Shown piece after piece: positions 18,554 to 26,946 of a stretch of 64,000 nt of DNA. Numbering within the stretch: the stretch's first letter is position 1; each line of letters opens with the position of its first letter. Position numbers and translations under genes: made by a program. The stretch is from Chitinophaga eiseniae (GTDB lineage Bacteria; Bacteroidota; Bacteroidia; Chitinophagales; Chitinophagaceae), in NCBI RefSeq assembly GCF_012641265.1, contig NZ_JABAHZ010000002.1:992001-1056000 (forward strand), read 5' to 3'. The notes below the pieces were generated by a model, which did no database searches, was not told where the DNA came from, and worked only from the letters and a program-made list of their open reading frames with translations.

Positions 18554-19777
18554 ATGGTTTGGCAATTTGCTTCCCGTTATTTCCGGGCTAAAAAATCTAC
18601 CAACGCTATAAACATCATTGCCTGGGTAAGTGTGGTGGCCATTGCAGTCGGGGCTGGAGCCCTGATTGTGATCTTGAGTGTATTCAATGGTTTTGAAGGC
18701 CTGGTAAAATCCCTTTACTCTTCTTTTTATCCTTCTATAAAGATAGCGCCGGCTACCGGCAAAACGATTCTTCTTACGGCTGACCAGTTGCAGAAAATCT
18801 CAGCGGTACCCGGGGTGGCACATTATTCACAGGTAATAGAGGAAAAAGCGGTGCTCCGCTACGGTGACGAGCCTACGATTGCCGTGCTGAAGGGAGTGGA
18901 TAGTGGCTACAATAATGTAACTGATGTTAAAAGCCATATTGTCAGGGGCCGTTTCGATACCGGTGATAGCGTGGCGTACCGCGCCATACTGGGACTTGAG
19001 CTGGAAGGAGCGTTGGGAGTGGATGTGGTGCATAGCCTGGCCCCGGTAACCGTATACCTGCCCCGGAGAACTGTGAGTACGTTTGTTACGCCTGAAGACG
19101 CATTAAATAATGGGGTGCTTTATCCCACCGGAACGTTTGCAATCCAGCAGGAATTTAATAGCAAGTATGTGATTACCAATATTGAATTTCTGCGGAAATT
19201 ACTGGAATGGGGAGATCATGAAATGTCGGCATTGGAGATCAGTACACCCGCCGGGGTGGATGAAAAGCTGCTGAAGCAGCAGTTGGAAGTACTACTGGGA
19301 AAGAATTACAAGGTACAAACCCGTTACGAGCAGAATCAATCGTTGTACGCCATCATGCAAACGGAGAAATGGGCGGTGTATGTGATCCTGAGCTTCATTA
19401 TGATCATTGCAGCGTTTAATATGATAGGGTCACTATATATGTTAGTGATAGAAAAGCAGAAAGATATTACCATTTTAAAAGCAATGGGCGCGCGTAAATC
19501 TTTGATTATGCGGATATTTCTGGCAGAAGGGTTAATTATTGCCGGAATTGGGACGTTATTAGGATTAGGTTTAGGGATAGTATTTTGTCTGTTGCAACAA
19601 CAATTTGGTATGATTAAACTGGAGGGTACTTCCTTTCTCGTAGATGCGTACCCGGTAAGTATGCATGCGGCTGATTTTCTGCTTGTGTTTGTCACCATTA
19701 TGATTATTGGGCTGGCAGCAAGTTGGTATCCGGCCAGGCGTGCCGCGGTGGAGGCCATTGAGTTGAAAGCCACCTGA
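18554..19777 (+). CDS. LolC/LolE-family ABC transporter permease
   Basis: A 407-residue MacB/FtsX-fold permease. The N-terminal segment WQFASRYFRAKKSTNAINII leads into TM1 (IAWVSVVAIAVGAGALIVIL), then a large periplasmic MacB-PCD domain (~50-265), then three C-terminal helices around WAVYVILSFIMIIAAFNMIG, the cytosolic KQKDITILKAMGARKS loop and the last helix ending AASWYPARRAAVEAIELKAT. These are LolC/LolE marks, so it should extract lipoproteins from the inner membrane to the LolA chaperone. No ATPase (LolD) gene is adjacent; Bacteroidota often encode it elsewhere. It lies 24 bases after rbfA. Confidence 0.9.
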   Translation: MVWQFASRYFRAKKSTNAINIIAWVSVVAIAVGAGALIVILSVFNGFEGLVKSLYSSFYPSIKIAPATGKTILLTADQLQKISAVPGVAHYSQVIEEKAVLRYGDEPTIAVLKGVDSGYNNVTDVKSHIVRGRFDTGDSVAYRAILGLELEGALGVDVVHSLAPVTVYLPRRTVSTFVTPEDALNNGVLYPTGTFAIQQEFNSKYVITNIEFLRKLLEWGDHEMSALEISTPAGVDEKLLKQQLEVLLGKNYKVQTRYEQNQSLYAIMQTEKWAVYVILSFIMIIAAFNMIGSLYMLVIEKQKDITILKAMGARKSLIMRIFLAEGLIIAGIGTLLGLGLGIVFCLLQQQFGMIKLEGTSFLVDAYPVSMHAADFLLVFVTIMIIGLAASWYPARRAAVEAIELKAT

Positions 19778-19785
19778 TTAGAAAA

Positions 19786-19840
19786 TTAAGATATTAAAAA
19801 GGCCTCCCATCATAAATGGGAGGCCTTTTTAATATCTTAA
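19786..19840. terminator. 25-bp perfect bidirectional terminator
   Basis: Perfect 25-bp arms (19786-19810 and 19816-19840) around a five-base loop; the core is GGCCTCCCAT with A- and T-runs outside. It serves the permease (plus) and the transketolase half gene (minus). Confidence 0.95.
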
Positions 19841-19852
19841 TTAGTTGTACTA

Positions 19853-20689
19853 TTAATAATCGCCCAATGTTTCTGGTAACTGTGCCAAAGCTTTGGCGAG
19901 TTGTTCATCACTGGGAGCAATGCCATGCCATTCGTGATGCCCTTCCATGAAATCAACTCCCTGGCCCATTACTGTTTTCATGATAATTGCAATCGGTTTG
20001 CCTTTACCAGTGAGGCTTTTAGCTTTTTCGAGGATAGCAACTACGTCATCCATATCGTTGCCATTCATATGTAAAACCTGCCATCCAAATACTTCAAACT
20101 TGGCACCTACATCACCGAGGCCGGCTACATCATCGGTAGTCCCATCGATCTGTTGGCCGTTGAGATCCACGGTGATGATAAGATTATCTACTTTGTGGTG
20201 TGGCGCAAACATCACAGATTCCCAAATTTGGCCTTCTTCCAGTTCTCCATCACCATGGAGGGAGAATACCAGGTTTTTATCGTTGTTTAGTTTTTTAGCG
20301 AGGGCGGCTCCTATGGCTACGCTCATGCCTTGACCGAGGGAACCGGAGGCGATACGCACGCCTGGCAGGTGTTCATGAGTAGTTGGGTGGCCCTGCAGGC
20401 GGGAGTTCAGTTTGCGGAAGGTGTTGAGTTCCTGTACAGGAAAATACCCGGAACGGGCTAACGCACTATACAACACAGGTGAAATATGCCCGTTGGAAAG
20501 GAAGAAAAGGTCCTGGTTTTTGCCATCCATGTCAAATGGTTCCGGTTTATGGTCCATTATTTTGAAATACAATGCAGTCAGGAAGTCTGCGCAACCTAAA
20601 GAACCTCCGGGGTGTCCGCTTTGAACGCCGTGTACCATCCGTACAATATCTCTTCTAACCTGGGTAGCTATATCTTTGAGCTGTGGCAT
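19853..20689 (-). CDS. Transketolase, N-terminal subunit
   Basis: A 278-residue thiamine-diphosphate-binding N-terminal half of transketolase (pentose phosphate pathway). It shows the family opening DIVRMVHGVQSGHPGGSLGC, the GDGELEEGQIWE metal/TPP motif (GDG...) and LIITVDLNGQQIDG. Full-length transketolase is ~650 residues; the split form has a second gene for the pyrimidine-binding/C-terminal half, normally immediately downstream. Here the next gene downstream is convergent (LolE-like), with a strong terminator 13 bases after the stop, so the partner must be elsewhere. A TAnnTTTG-like element (TAGTTTTG) lies at 20713-20720. Confidence 0.92.
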   Translation of the reverse strand: MPQLKDIATQVRRDIVRMVHGVQSGHPGGSLGCADFLTALYFKIMDHKPEPFDMDGKNQDLFFLSNGHISPVLYSALARSGYFPVQELNTFRKLNSRLQGHPTTHEHLPGVRIASGSLGQGMSVAIGAALAKKLNNDKNLVFSLHGDGELEEGQIWESVMFAPHHKVDNLIITVDLNGQQIDGTTDDVAGLGDVGAKFEVFGWQVLHMNGNDMDDVVAILEKAKSLTGKGKPIAIIMKTVMGQGVDFMEGHHEWHGIAPSDEQLAKALAQLPETLGDY

Positions 20690-20712
20690 GATAGTTGATA
20701 AATTTTGTGCCG

Positions 20713-20720
20713 CAAAACTA
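20713..20720 (-). promoter_or_regulatory. Candidate promoter -7 element of transketolase half gene
   Basis: The minus strand reads TAGTTTTG, matching TAnnTTTG, 23 bases upstream of the ATG. No clear -33 TTTG is present. Confidence 0.45.
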
Positions 20721-20826
20721 ATAGAATTTCGTAGAATTTGTGGCTGTTGAACGTTTTTTTTGCGATCTCAAAGTATTAAAAAACTTGATTTATTTAATGA
20801 ATATTTTCACATTTCATTGAAATTAA

Positions 20827-20834
20827 TATCTTTG
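20827..20834 (+). promoter_or_regulatory. Candidate promoter -7 element of the WecA/TagO gene
   Basis: TATCTTTG followed by GCACAATC, very like the ileS promoter, 20 bases before the ATG at 20855. This implies a very short leader. Confidence 0.55.
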
Positions 20835-20854
20835 CACAATCAAGCCCCACAAAA

Positions 20855-21997
20855 ATGGAGAATGTATTAATTGCTACCGTCCTAAGTTTTGTTGTTACCT
20901 ATTTTTCTATTCCAATACTGATTAGAGTGGCGGAATTAAAGCATTTATACGACGAGCCGGACGAACGAAAGACGCATAAACATCGTATACCAACACTGGG
21001 AGGAATGGGTTTCTTCTCCGGATTTATTATCGCTGCCGCTATTTGTGTACCCGCAATAGCGAATTCGCCGTTTCAATACATGATGGCTGCCTTCTTTATC
21101 ATTTTTATGGTAGGCATGAAAGATGATATTGTGGGATTATCTCCCCTAAAAAAGTTAATAGGTCAGCTGGCGGCTTCTTTCACTATTATTTATCTAGGTA
21201 ACTTGCAGATTACCAGTATGTATGGCTTTATGGGAATTTATACACTGCCTCCCAATATCAGCCTCATGCTGACGTATTTCACCTTTATAGTGGTGATTAA
21301 CGCCTTTAACCTGATTGATGGAGTAGATGGACATGCGGGTAGTATCGGGTTACTGGTGAGTGCTGTTTTGGGTGCTTATTTCCTGCATGTAGGTGAAATT
21401 ACTTATGCCGTAATCGGATTTGCCCTGGCTGGTGGGCTGGCTAGCTTCCTGATCTATAATATTTCTCCTGCCCGGATTTTTATGGGCGATACCGGTTCCT
21501 TATTGATTGGCCTGGTGAATGCAGTACTGGTGCTTAAGTTTATAGACGTGGCCGGCAATCCGGTAGGTAAAATGCCTATTGGCGCTACTCCAGCTGTTGC
21601 GTTCGCTATCCTGATTGTTCCATTATTTGATACTTTACGTGTTTTTGCTGTGCGTATGTTGCAGGGGCGTTCTCCTTTTTCTGCGGACAGAAACCATATT
21701 CACCACTACCTGCTGGATTTGAAGCTGAATCACCGTCAAACAACGCTGGTGTCTGTTGCCATTAATGCCTCCTATATCCTGGGCGCATTTGTATTGCAGG
21801 GACTTGGCGCTACCCTGTTGCTGATGGTAGTAATAGGTTCAGCTACCTTCTTTACCGGCATGCTATACCTGGCACGCAGAAAGAAACTGGCGGTGAAGCC
21901 AATACCAGAACCTGTTATCCAGCCGGCATCTGTTGCCGTAAAGGACTCCACCAAGGTATTTCGTGTTACAACAGAAGGAGTATTACAGGATAAGTAA
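20855..21997 (+). CDS. Undecaprenyl-phosphate GlcNAc-1-phosphate transferase (WecA/TagO type)
   Basis: A 380-residue inner-membrane enzyme with about eleven transmembrane segments. It transfers a sugar-1-phosphate from UDP-sugar to undecaprenyl phosphate, the first step of many surface polysaccharides. Family marks are DEPDERKTHKHRIPTLGG, the cytosolic Asp-rich loop MKDDIVGLSPLKKLIG, NAFNLIDGVDGHAGSIGL, FMGDTGSLLIG and the histidine motif RNHIHHYLLDL (H-I-H-H), which marks the WecA/TagO subgroup rather than MraY. It is transcribed alone. The exact sugar is unknown. Confidence 0.93.
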   Translation: MENVLIATVLSFVVTYFSIPILIRVAELKHLYDEPDERKTHKHRIPTLGGMGFFSGFIIAAAICVPAIANSPFQYMMAAFFIIFMVGMKDDIVGLSPLKKLIGQLAASFTIIYLGNLQITSMYGFMGIYTLPPNISLMLTYFTFIVVINAFNLIDGVDGHAGSIGLLVSAVLGAYFLHVGEITYAVIGFALAGGLASFLIYNISPARIFMGDTGSLLIGLVNAVLVLKFIDVAGNPVGKMPIGATPAVAFAILIVPLFDTLRVFAVRMLQGRSPFSADRNHIHHYLLDLKLNHRQTTLVSVAINASYILGAFVLQGLGATLLLMVVIGSATFFTGMLYLARRKKLAVKPIPEPVIQPASVAVKDSTKVFRVTTEGVLQDK

Positions 21998-22053
21998 AAA
22001 ACTTCCTGTAAGCGTCTTTGTTAGTATTTCTCCTCCTATTACAGGTGCGTTAC

Positions 22054-22084
22054 TTTGACGATTAAAAGAAAACCTGTAGGTTTG
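22054..22084 (+). promoter_or_regulatory. frr promoter, full consensus
   Basis: TTTG at 22054-22057, a 19-base spacer, then TAGGTTTG at 22077-22084, followed by CACGCAC. This is the most complete Bacteroidota promoter in the window, 22 bases before the frr ATG. Confidence 0.8.
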
Positions 22085-22106
22085 CACGCACTTAACTATT
22101 TATGTT

Positions 22107-22670
22107 ATGCAAGATGATCTAACGCTTATCATTGATGAGGCAGCGGACTCGATGAAGAAAGCTATCGGGCACCTGGAATTGGAGCTTACAAAAATCAGAG
22201 CCGGAAAAGCTAATCCGCAAATTTTAGATGGCATTTTCGTTGATTATTACGGATCGCCAACCGCATTGAACCAGGTAGCTAACGTGAGTATTGCCGATGC
22301 ACGGACCCTGACCATACAACCTTGGGAAAAAAACATGCTACAGCCTATTGAAAGAGCTATTATTGCTTCTAACATTGGGCTCAACCCTCAAAACGATGGT
22401 GTAATCATCCGTTTATTCCTCCCTCCTCTCACAGAAGAACGCAGGAGAGAATTCGTGAAAAGAGTAAATAACGAGGGCGAACAAGCAAAAGTAGCTATCC
22501 GTAATATTCGCCGGGATGCTATTGAGGGTATAAAGAAACTGCAGAAAGATGGCCTGAGTGAAGATACCGCGAAGGATGCAGAAGGAAACGTACAGGCATT
22601 AACAGATAAAAACATTGTCCTGATCGATAAGCATTGCGAAGTGAAGGAAAAGGAAATTATGGCTGTTTAA
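22107..22670 (+). CDS. frr: Ribosome recycling factor
   Basis: A 187-residue RRF that with EF-G splits post-termination ribosomes. It has the three-helix-bundle/beta-sandwich signature: LELTKIRAGKANPQILDGIFV, YYGSPTALNQVANVSI, TLTIQPWEKNMLQPIERAI, LPPLTEERRREFVKRV and AIRNIRRDAIEGIKKLQK. Length is normal. In most bacteria pyrH precedes frr; here frr is alone, with its own promoter and terminator. Confidence 0.97.
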   Translation: MQDDLTLIIDEAADSMKKAIGHLELELTKIRAGKANPQILDGIFVDYYGSPTALNQVANVSIADARTLTIQPWEKNMLQPIERAIIASNIGLNPQNDGVIIRLFLPPLTEERRREFVKRVNNEGEQAKVAIRNIRRDAIEGIKKLQKDGLSEDTAKDAEGNVQALTDKNIVLIDKHCEVKEKEIMAV

Positions 22671-22684
22671 TAATAGCACATCTC

Positions 22685-22725
22685 AAAAAAGCGGAGATAT
22701 CATCAGTTGATATCTCCGCTTTTTT
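22685..22725. terminator. Bidirectional terminator between frr and EamA gene
   Basis: An 18-bp perfect stem (AAAAAAGCGGAGATATCA and complement) with a five-base loop, 15 bases past frr and just past the stop of the convergent EamA gene. Confidence 0.92.
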
Positions 22726-22731
22726 TATACG

Positions 22732-23619
22732 TTATTTGCCAGTAGCAGGTCTACTGGCTCTATTAACGAGGTACACTCCCGCTAAGATGATGATCATACA
22801 CAACACCTGGACCCAGGTAATGCTTTCATGAGCGAGTAAGCCCCATCCGACTGCCACTAACGGCAACGCATATGCTACCATAGAGGCCATCATAGATCCG
22901 GCCCGTTTTATTAACAGGAAAAATAATACCGCTGCTACACCCGTTCCCATTACGCCCAGTATAAGGCCGGCAGATAAAGAGCGCCAGGGGGCATGGGGTT
23001 GGACGAACTGCGGAAAGAAGTTACTATACCATAATATCGGGAAAGTGACCAGGGCACAGAAAAACATGGCAATGGAGCCCAGATGCAGAGACGAGAAGCC
23101 TTTAAGCCGGTGGTGTACCATACTGATATTGACACCATAACTGATAGTGGCCAGGATGATCAACAAAGCATAATACCAATGACTATTGGTACTGATGCCT
23201 TTGGAGGTAAACAGCAAAACCACGCCCAACAATCCAATAAATATCCCGGTAAATTGTTCTTTTTTCAAGGGGCTGCCAAAGATGATAATACCCGACAGTA
23301 AAGCCATCAAAGGAGTGAGCGCATTTAGAATACCTGCCAGTGAGCTATCTATTTCTGTTTCAGCCAGGCAAAACAGAAAGGCAGGAATGCCATTGCCCAG
23401 GATGCCGGAAAGTATAATAAGTGGCAGCTTATTAACAGGCGTATCCCGGAGTGCCTTAGGTAAAAAGGGCAGCAATGCAACACCTGCGGCCACTAACCGC
23501 AAACTAGCTACCTGGTAGGATGTAAATGCTTCCAGCCCGATTTTCATCAGTATAAAAGAGCTGCCCCAGGTGAGCGATAGTAGTAAAAATACTCCCCAGT
23601 GAGCGAAACGTTGGTGCAT
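22732..23619 (-). CDS. EamA/DMT-family transporter
   Basis: A 295-residue membrane protein with ten predicted helices in two EamA repeats; the first repeat holds LLLSLTWGSSFILMKIGLEA, the second ALLIILATISYGVNIS and AYALPLVAVGWGLLAHE. Proteins of this superfamily export amino acids, nucleobases, drugs or metabolites across the inner membrane. The substrate is not predictable from sequence. It is divergent from the polyphosphate kinase gene and shares a ~110-base promoter region with it. Confidence 0.92.
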   Translation of the reverse strand: MHQRFAHWGVFLLLSLTWGSSFILMKIGLEAFTSYQVASLRLVAAGVALLPFLPKALRDTPVNKLPLIILSGILGNGIPAFLFCLAETEIDSSLAGILNALTPLMALLSGIIIFGSPLKKEQFTGIFIGLLGVVLLFTSKGISTNSHWYYALLIILATISYGVNISMVHHRLKGFSSLHLGSIAMFFCALVTFPILWYSNFFPQFVQPHAPWRSLSAGLILGVMGTGVAAVLFFLLIKRAGSMMASMVAYALPLVAVGWGLLAHESITWVQVLCMIIILAGVYLVNRASRPATGK

Positions 23620-23727
23620 AGTTTTATTTTCAGGCTACAAAGTTGCACTTATCGGTGGCATTCAACAAAATATAAATCGTGTTATTGCAACACTTCTGGA
23701 CTGATTTTGTTAAATTTATTAATAAGA

Positions 23728-24483
23728 ATGCATGAAATGAGTAAAATTAAGTTGTCAACCATCAGCACTACAGCCCCCAAGAAGCTGGAAAAAGAAAAGA
23801 TCAAAGTCGCGACCCAGGAAATCTTGCAAGAATTGGATGAATTGCAAAATCTGTTATATGCCCAGCATAAATACAGTATTCTGTTGGTAGTACAGGGAAT
23901 GGACGCCAGTGGAAAAGACGGTGTAATCAAGAATGTAACCGGTACCTTAAATCCCCAGGGCTGCGAGGTACATTCTTTCAAAGCTCCCACCTCAGAGGAA
24001 TATGATCATGATTTTTTATGGAGAGTACATCAGCATGCACCAGGTAAAGGCATGATCCAGGTGTTTAACCGTTCCCACTACGAAGATATCCTGATACAGC
24101 GTGTGCATAAATGGATTGATGATAAGACTGCTTTCAAACGCATGGAAGCCATCAACGATTTTGAGAAATTGCTAACCGTACATAACAACACCCATATTAT
24201 CAAATGCTATCTGCACGTATCGCGGGATGCACAACAGCAACGGCTGGTGGAGCGCACAGAAGACCCAAGAAAGATGTGGAAATATAATGAAAATGACCTG
24301 GCAGAGGCTAAACTATGGGATAAATATATGGATGCTTATGAAGACGCCATTAATCATTGTAATTATGTGCCATGGCTGATTGTACCCGCCGACCATAACT
24401 GGTATAAAGAGTACCTGATAGCGCTAACGCTGAGGGATACACTGAAATCGCTGAAGATGAAATATCCCCGTTTAAAGAAATAA
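23728..24483 (+). CDS. Polyphosphate kinase 2 family protein
   Basis: A 251-residue P-loop kinase that uses polyphosphate to phosphorylate nucleotides. ATG 23728 (or 23737) is chosen; the frame is open from 23599 but that overlaps the divergent gene's start and lacks family residues. Walker A GMDASGKDGVIKNV, the HSFKAPTSEEYDHDFLWR segment, the Walker B-like VFNRSHYEDILI and the lid arginine region RLVERTEDPRKMWKY are all typical of PPK2. The length fits single-domain enzymes. Whether it prefers AMP, ADP or GDP cannot be seen here. mscL follows after 75 bases with its own promoter. Confidence 0.93.
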   Translation: MHEMSKIKLSTISTTAPKKLEKEKIKVATQEILQELDELQNLLYAQHKYSILLVVQGMDASGKDGVIKNVTGTLNPQGCEVHSFKAPTSEEYDHDFLWRVHQHAPGKGMIQVFNRSHYEDILIQRVHKWIDDKTAFKRMEAINDFEKLLTVHNNTHIIKCYLHVSRDAQQQRLVERTEDPRKMWKYNENDLAEAKLWDKYMDAYEDAINHCNYVPWLIVPADHNWYKEYLIALTLRDTLKSLKMKYPRLKK

Positions 24484-24518
24484 TAGATTAATAATTAACG
24501 GCTTATGATATTATGTTT

Positions 24519-24526
24519 TAATTTTG
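24519..24526 (+). promoter_or_regulatory. Candidate mscL promoter -7 element
   Basis: TAATTTTG matches TAnnTTTG, 33 bases before the mscL ATG. Confidence 0.5.
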
Positions 24527-24558
24527 TTCACTTATTTAACCAATAAAAACCTTGCATT

Positions 24559-24978
24559 ATGTCGTTCATCAAAGAGTTTAAAGAATTTGCCATGAAGGGC
24601 AATGTAATGGATCTGGCAGTGGGTGTGATCATTGGAGGCGCGTTTGGAAAGATCGTTACATCATTAGTGGATAATATCCTGATGCCTATTGTCGGCATAT
24701 TTACCCAGGGTAAGAATTTTAATGACTTCTTTGTATTGCTGGACAAGAGTAAGGGAGAATTTGCTACGCTGGCAGAGGCGAAAGCCAAAGGGGTAGCTGT
24801 TTTTGCTTATGGCGCTTTTATTCAGAGCGTCATAGATTTTCTGATTATTGCCTTCTGTATTTTCTTGTTGGTGAAGTTCATGAATAGGCTGACCAAGAAG
24901 CAAGACCCTGCACCTGCTGAGCCTTCTGCACAGGAAAAACTGCTCATGGAAATCCGTGACGAGCTGAAGAAAAGATAA
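24559..24978 (+). CDS. mscL: Large-conductance mechanosensitive channel
   Basis: A 139-residue inner-membrane channel that opens under high tension during osmotic downshock. It shows the N-terminal amphipathic helix (SFIKEFKEFAMKGNVMDLAVG), the TM1 pore helix VGVIIGGAFGKIVTSLVDNI with the small-residue gate, a periplasmic loop, TM2 (IQSVIDFLIIAFCIFLLVKF) and a charged C-terminal helix (EKLLMEIRDELKKR). Length is normal for the family. Confidence 0.97.
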   Translation: MSFIKEFKEFAMKGNVMDLAVGVIIGGAFGKIVTSLVDNILMPIVGIFTQGKNFNDFFVLLDKSKGEFATLAEAKAKGVAVFAYGAFIQSVIDFLIIAFCIFLLVKFMNRLTKKQDPAPAEPSAQEKLLMEIRDELKKR

Positions 24979-24998
24979 ACTAATTATATCAATAACCC

Positions 24999-25036
24999 AC
25001 CTGCGTGTTTCTTTTAACCCGAAGAAACACGCAGGT
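24999..25036 (+). terminator. mscL terminator
   Basis: A 15-bp perfect stem (ACCTGCGTGTTTCTT and complement) with an eight-base loop, 20 bases past the stop. Confidence 0.8.
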
Positions 25037-25069
25037 TATATATGTATACTCACCTTAAACGTTAAATGA

Positions 25070-26020
25070 ATGAAAAAATTTACTTTGTCCATAGCATGCT
25101 TTCTTTGCTGTTTCATGGCAGTGCATGCACAGAACGACTGGATGAAGAAGTCAAGGGAAGAAGCTGCTGGTAAAATCAAAAAAGACCAGGACCCTAATGA
25201 TACTATTCCGAAATTGTGGCGGAAAGGTCTTAATCTGAATGTGAACATCAACCAGGGCTCACTCACCAACTGGGCTGCGGGTGGTGATAAGTTTTCTTTC
25301 GCTATTGGTTCTAACGTATATGCGTGGGCGTTCTACAAGCATGGCAGAAGATCCTGGGACAATGTGGCCGATCTCGCTTTCGGATATATTAATACTACCA
25401 GTCTCGGCGGTCGTAAAAATGACGACCGGATCGACCTGACTACCAAATACGGTTATGATATCGGTAAAAACTGGTACCTCAGCGGACTGGTAAATTTACG
25501 TACGCAATTTGCCAACGGTTTCCTGTATCCAAATGATACCACCAAACAATTGTCGTCCAAATTCTTCTCTCCGGCATATGTACTGGTATCACCGGGTTTC
25601 GACTATAAACCAGATAATTCATTTTCTTTATTCCTCTCCCCCATTACTTCCCGTTTTGTATTTGTAATGGATGATTTCCTGTCAAAACAAGGTGCTTATG
25701 GTGTAGACACCGGGAAGCATTTCCGGTATGAGATTGGCGCTTATTTATCAGCCAATTACGTAAAGACTTTTGCCAAAAACATGACTTACAAAGGCCGGCT
25801 GGATCTCTTTTCTGATTACCGGCATAATCCGCAGAACATTGATGTGTTTTTCACCAATGCCCTGGAGCTGAAGGTGAATAAATGGATTTCTGCCTTGCTG
25901 ACCGTAGATATGATTTATGATGATGATGTAAAAGTATTTGAAAATAAAGCTACTGGTGTGATGGGGCCCCGATTACAGGTCAAACAGGTGATAGGCGTAG
26001 GTTTTGCCGCCAAGTTCTGA
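25070..26020 (+). CDS. DUF3078 outer-membrane protein
   Basis: A 316-residue secreted protein. The signal peptide (MKKFTLSIACFLCCFMAVHA) is followed by the DUF3078 pattern: KLWRKGLNLNVNINQGSLTN, WAAGGDKFSFA, GYINTTSLGGRKNDDRIDL and a C-terminal strand ending RLQVKQVIGVGFAAKF. The alternating hydrophobic, aromatic-ended strands and terminal Phe indicate an outer-membrane beta-barrel. DUF3078 proteins are widespread in Bacteroidota and have no known function. It is transcribed alone; a palindromic element follows. Confidence 0.9.
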   Translation: MKKFTLSIACFLCCFMAVHAQNDWMKKSREEAAGKIKKDQDPNDTIPKLWRKGLNLNVNINQGSLTNWAAGGDKFSFAIGSNVYAWAFYKHGRRSWDNVADLAFGYINTTSLGGRKNDDRIDLTTKYGYDIGKNWYLSGLVNLRTQFANGFLYPNDTTKQLSSKFFSPAYVLVSPGFDYKPDNSFSLFLSPITSRFVFVMDDFLSKQGAYGVDTGKHFRYEIGAYLSANYVKTFAKNMTYKGRLDLFSDYRHNPQNIDVFFTNALELKVNKWISALLTVDMIYDDDVKVFENKATGVMGPRLQVKQVIGVGFAAKF

Positions 26021-26049
26021 TTCGCCGGAATTTTGTTATTTTTGATATC

Positions 26050-26121
26050 GCGCATTGGCACAGAGGAAAGAAGCCGGGAATTGACTCCCGGAATTGTTGA
26101 CACTCCGTGCCTTTGTGCGAA
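26050..26121. repeat. Imperfect palindromic element with inner hairpin
   Basis: Outer arms CGCATTGGCACAGAGG (26050) and a divergent complement ending CCTTTGTGCG (about 26110) enclose a perfect inner hairpin, CCGGGAATTGACTCCCGG near 26075. The arms resemble those of the 9062 palindrome (CGCAAAGACGCAGAGG). It lies 30 bases past the DUF3078 stop and may also act as its terminator. Confidence 0.55.
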
Positions 26122-26151
26122 TTCTTTTTTAAACCATATTAAACGCTATAC

Positions 26152-26946
26152 GTGAACGAACAAGCACCTGTCTATAAGATCAAATTACCGCAATTTGAAG
26201 GTCCTTTTGACCTGTTGCTGTTCTTCATTGAACGTGATGAGCTGGATATCTATAATATCCCGATCAATAAACTGACACAGGATTTCCTGGAGTATATTCA
26301 CCATATTGAATCGCTCAATATCGAGTTGGCCAGTGAGTTCATTCTTTTTGTATCTACGCTGATGCGTATCAAGGCGAAGATGTTATTGCCCCGCAAGGAA
26401 GTAGATGAGCAAGGGAATGAGATTGACCCTCGTATGGAGCTGATAGATAAGATCCTGGAGTATAAGCGTTATAAACTTGCTGCTGCCGAACTGGCTGAAA
26501 TGGAGGCCGACAGGATGCTGCAAGCCAAACGAGGCAACATTGCGAAAGAACTGGCCGAAATTGGTGAAATTACCAGTGAAGGTACAGAAGTACAAACGCT
26601 CACATTGTTTAAGCTCACCAAAACATTTGAAAAGGTGATGCATCGTATGAAAGAGCGTGATAACAAGCCGCAGCACGTGGTGTATAAGTATGATTATACC
26701 ATGGAAGGTTCCAGGATGTATATGGAAGAACTGGCAAGGGCTGAGTGTACTTTATCTTTCGAAAAAATATTCGATCACTGTAAAGACCGGGTGCATGCTA
26801 TTTTCCTGTTCCTCAGTATGCTGGAACTGGTACAGATGAAGCACATGGGAATTATGGTCGGAGAAGGACGGAATAACTTTATTATTGAATATATTGATCC
26901 TTCTGATAGGGAGGAAGAACCCGCAGGAACTTTAATAGATGGCTGA
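26152..26946 (+). CDS. scpA: Segregation and condensation protein A
   Basis: A 264-residue kleisin that bridges the SMC dimer with ScpB in chromosome condensation. Start is GTG 26152. Family marks: YKIKLPQFEGPFDLLLFFIE, the YNIPINKLTQDFLEYI segment, ELASEFILFVSTLMRIKAKM and the C-terminal winged helix (HAIFLFLSMLELVQMKHMGI). The stop overlaps the start of the following AraC-type regulator by eight bases, so the two are translationally linked; ScpB is not in the window. Confidence 0.96.
   Translation: MNEQAPVYKIKLPQFEGPFDLLLFFIERDELDIYNIPINKLTQDFLEYIHHIESLNIELASEFILFVSTLMRIKAKMLLPRKEVDEQGNEIDPRMELIDKILEYKRYKLAAAELAEMEADRMLQAKRGNIAKELAEIGEITSEGTEVQTLTLFKLTKTFEKVMHRMKERDNKPQHVVYKYDYTMEGSRMYMEELARAECTLSFEKIFDHCKDRVHAIFLFLSMLELVQMKHMGIMVGEGRNNFIIEYIDPSDREEEPAGTLIDG

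Noticed and set aside
23599-23727. Longer N terminus for the PPK2 protein
   Set aside because: The extra codons overlap the divergent EamA start and promoter region and do not match the family.
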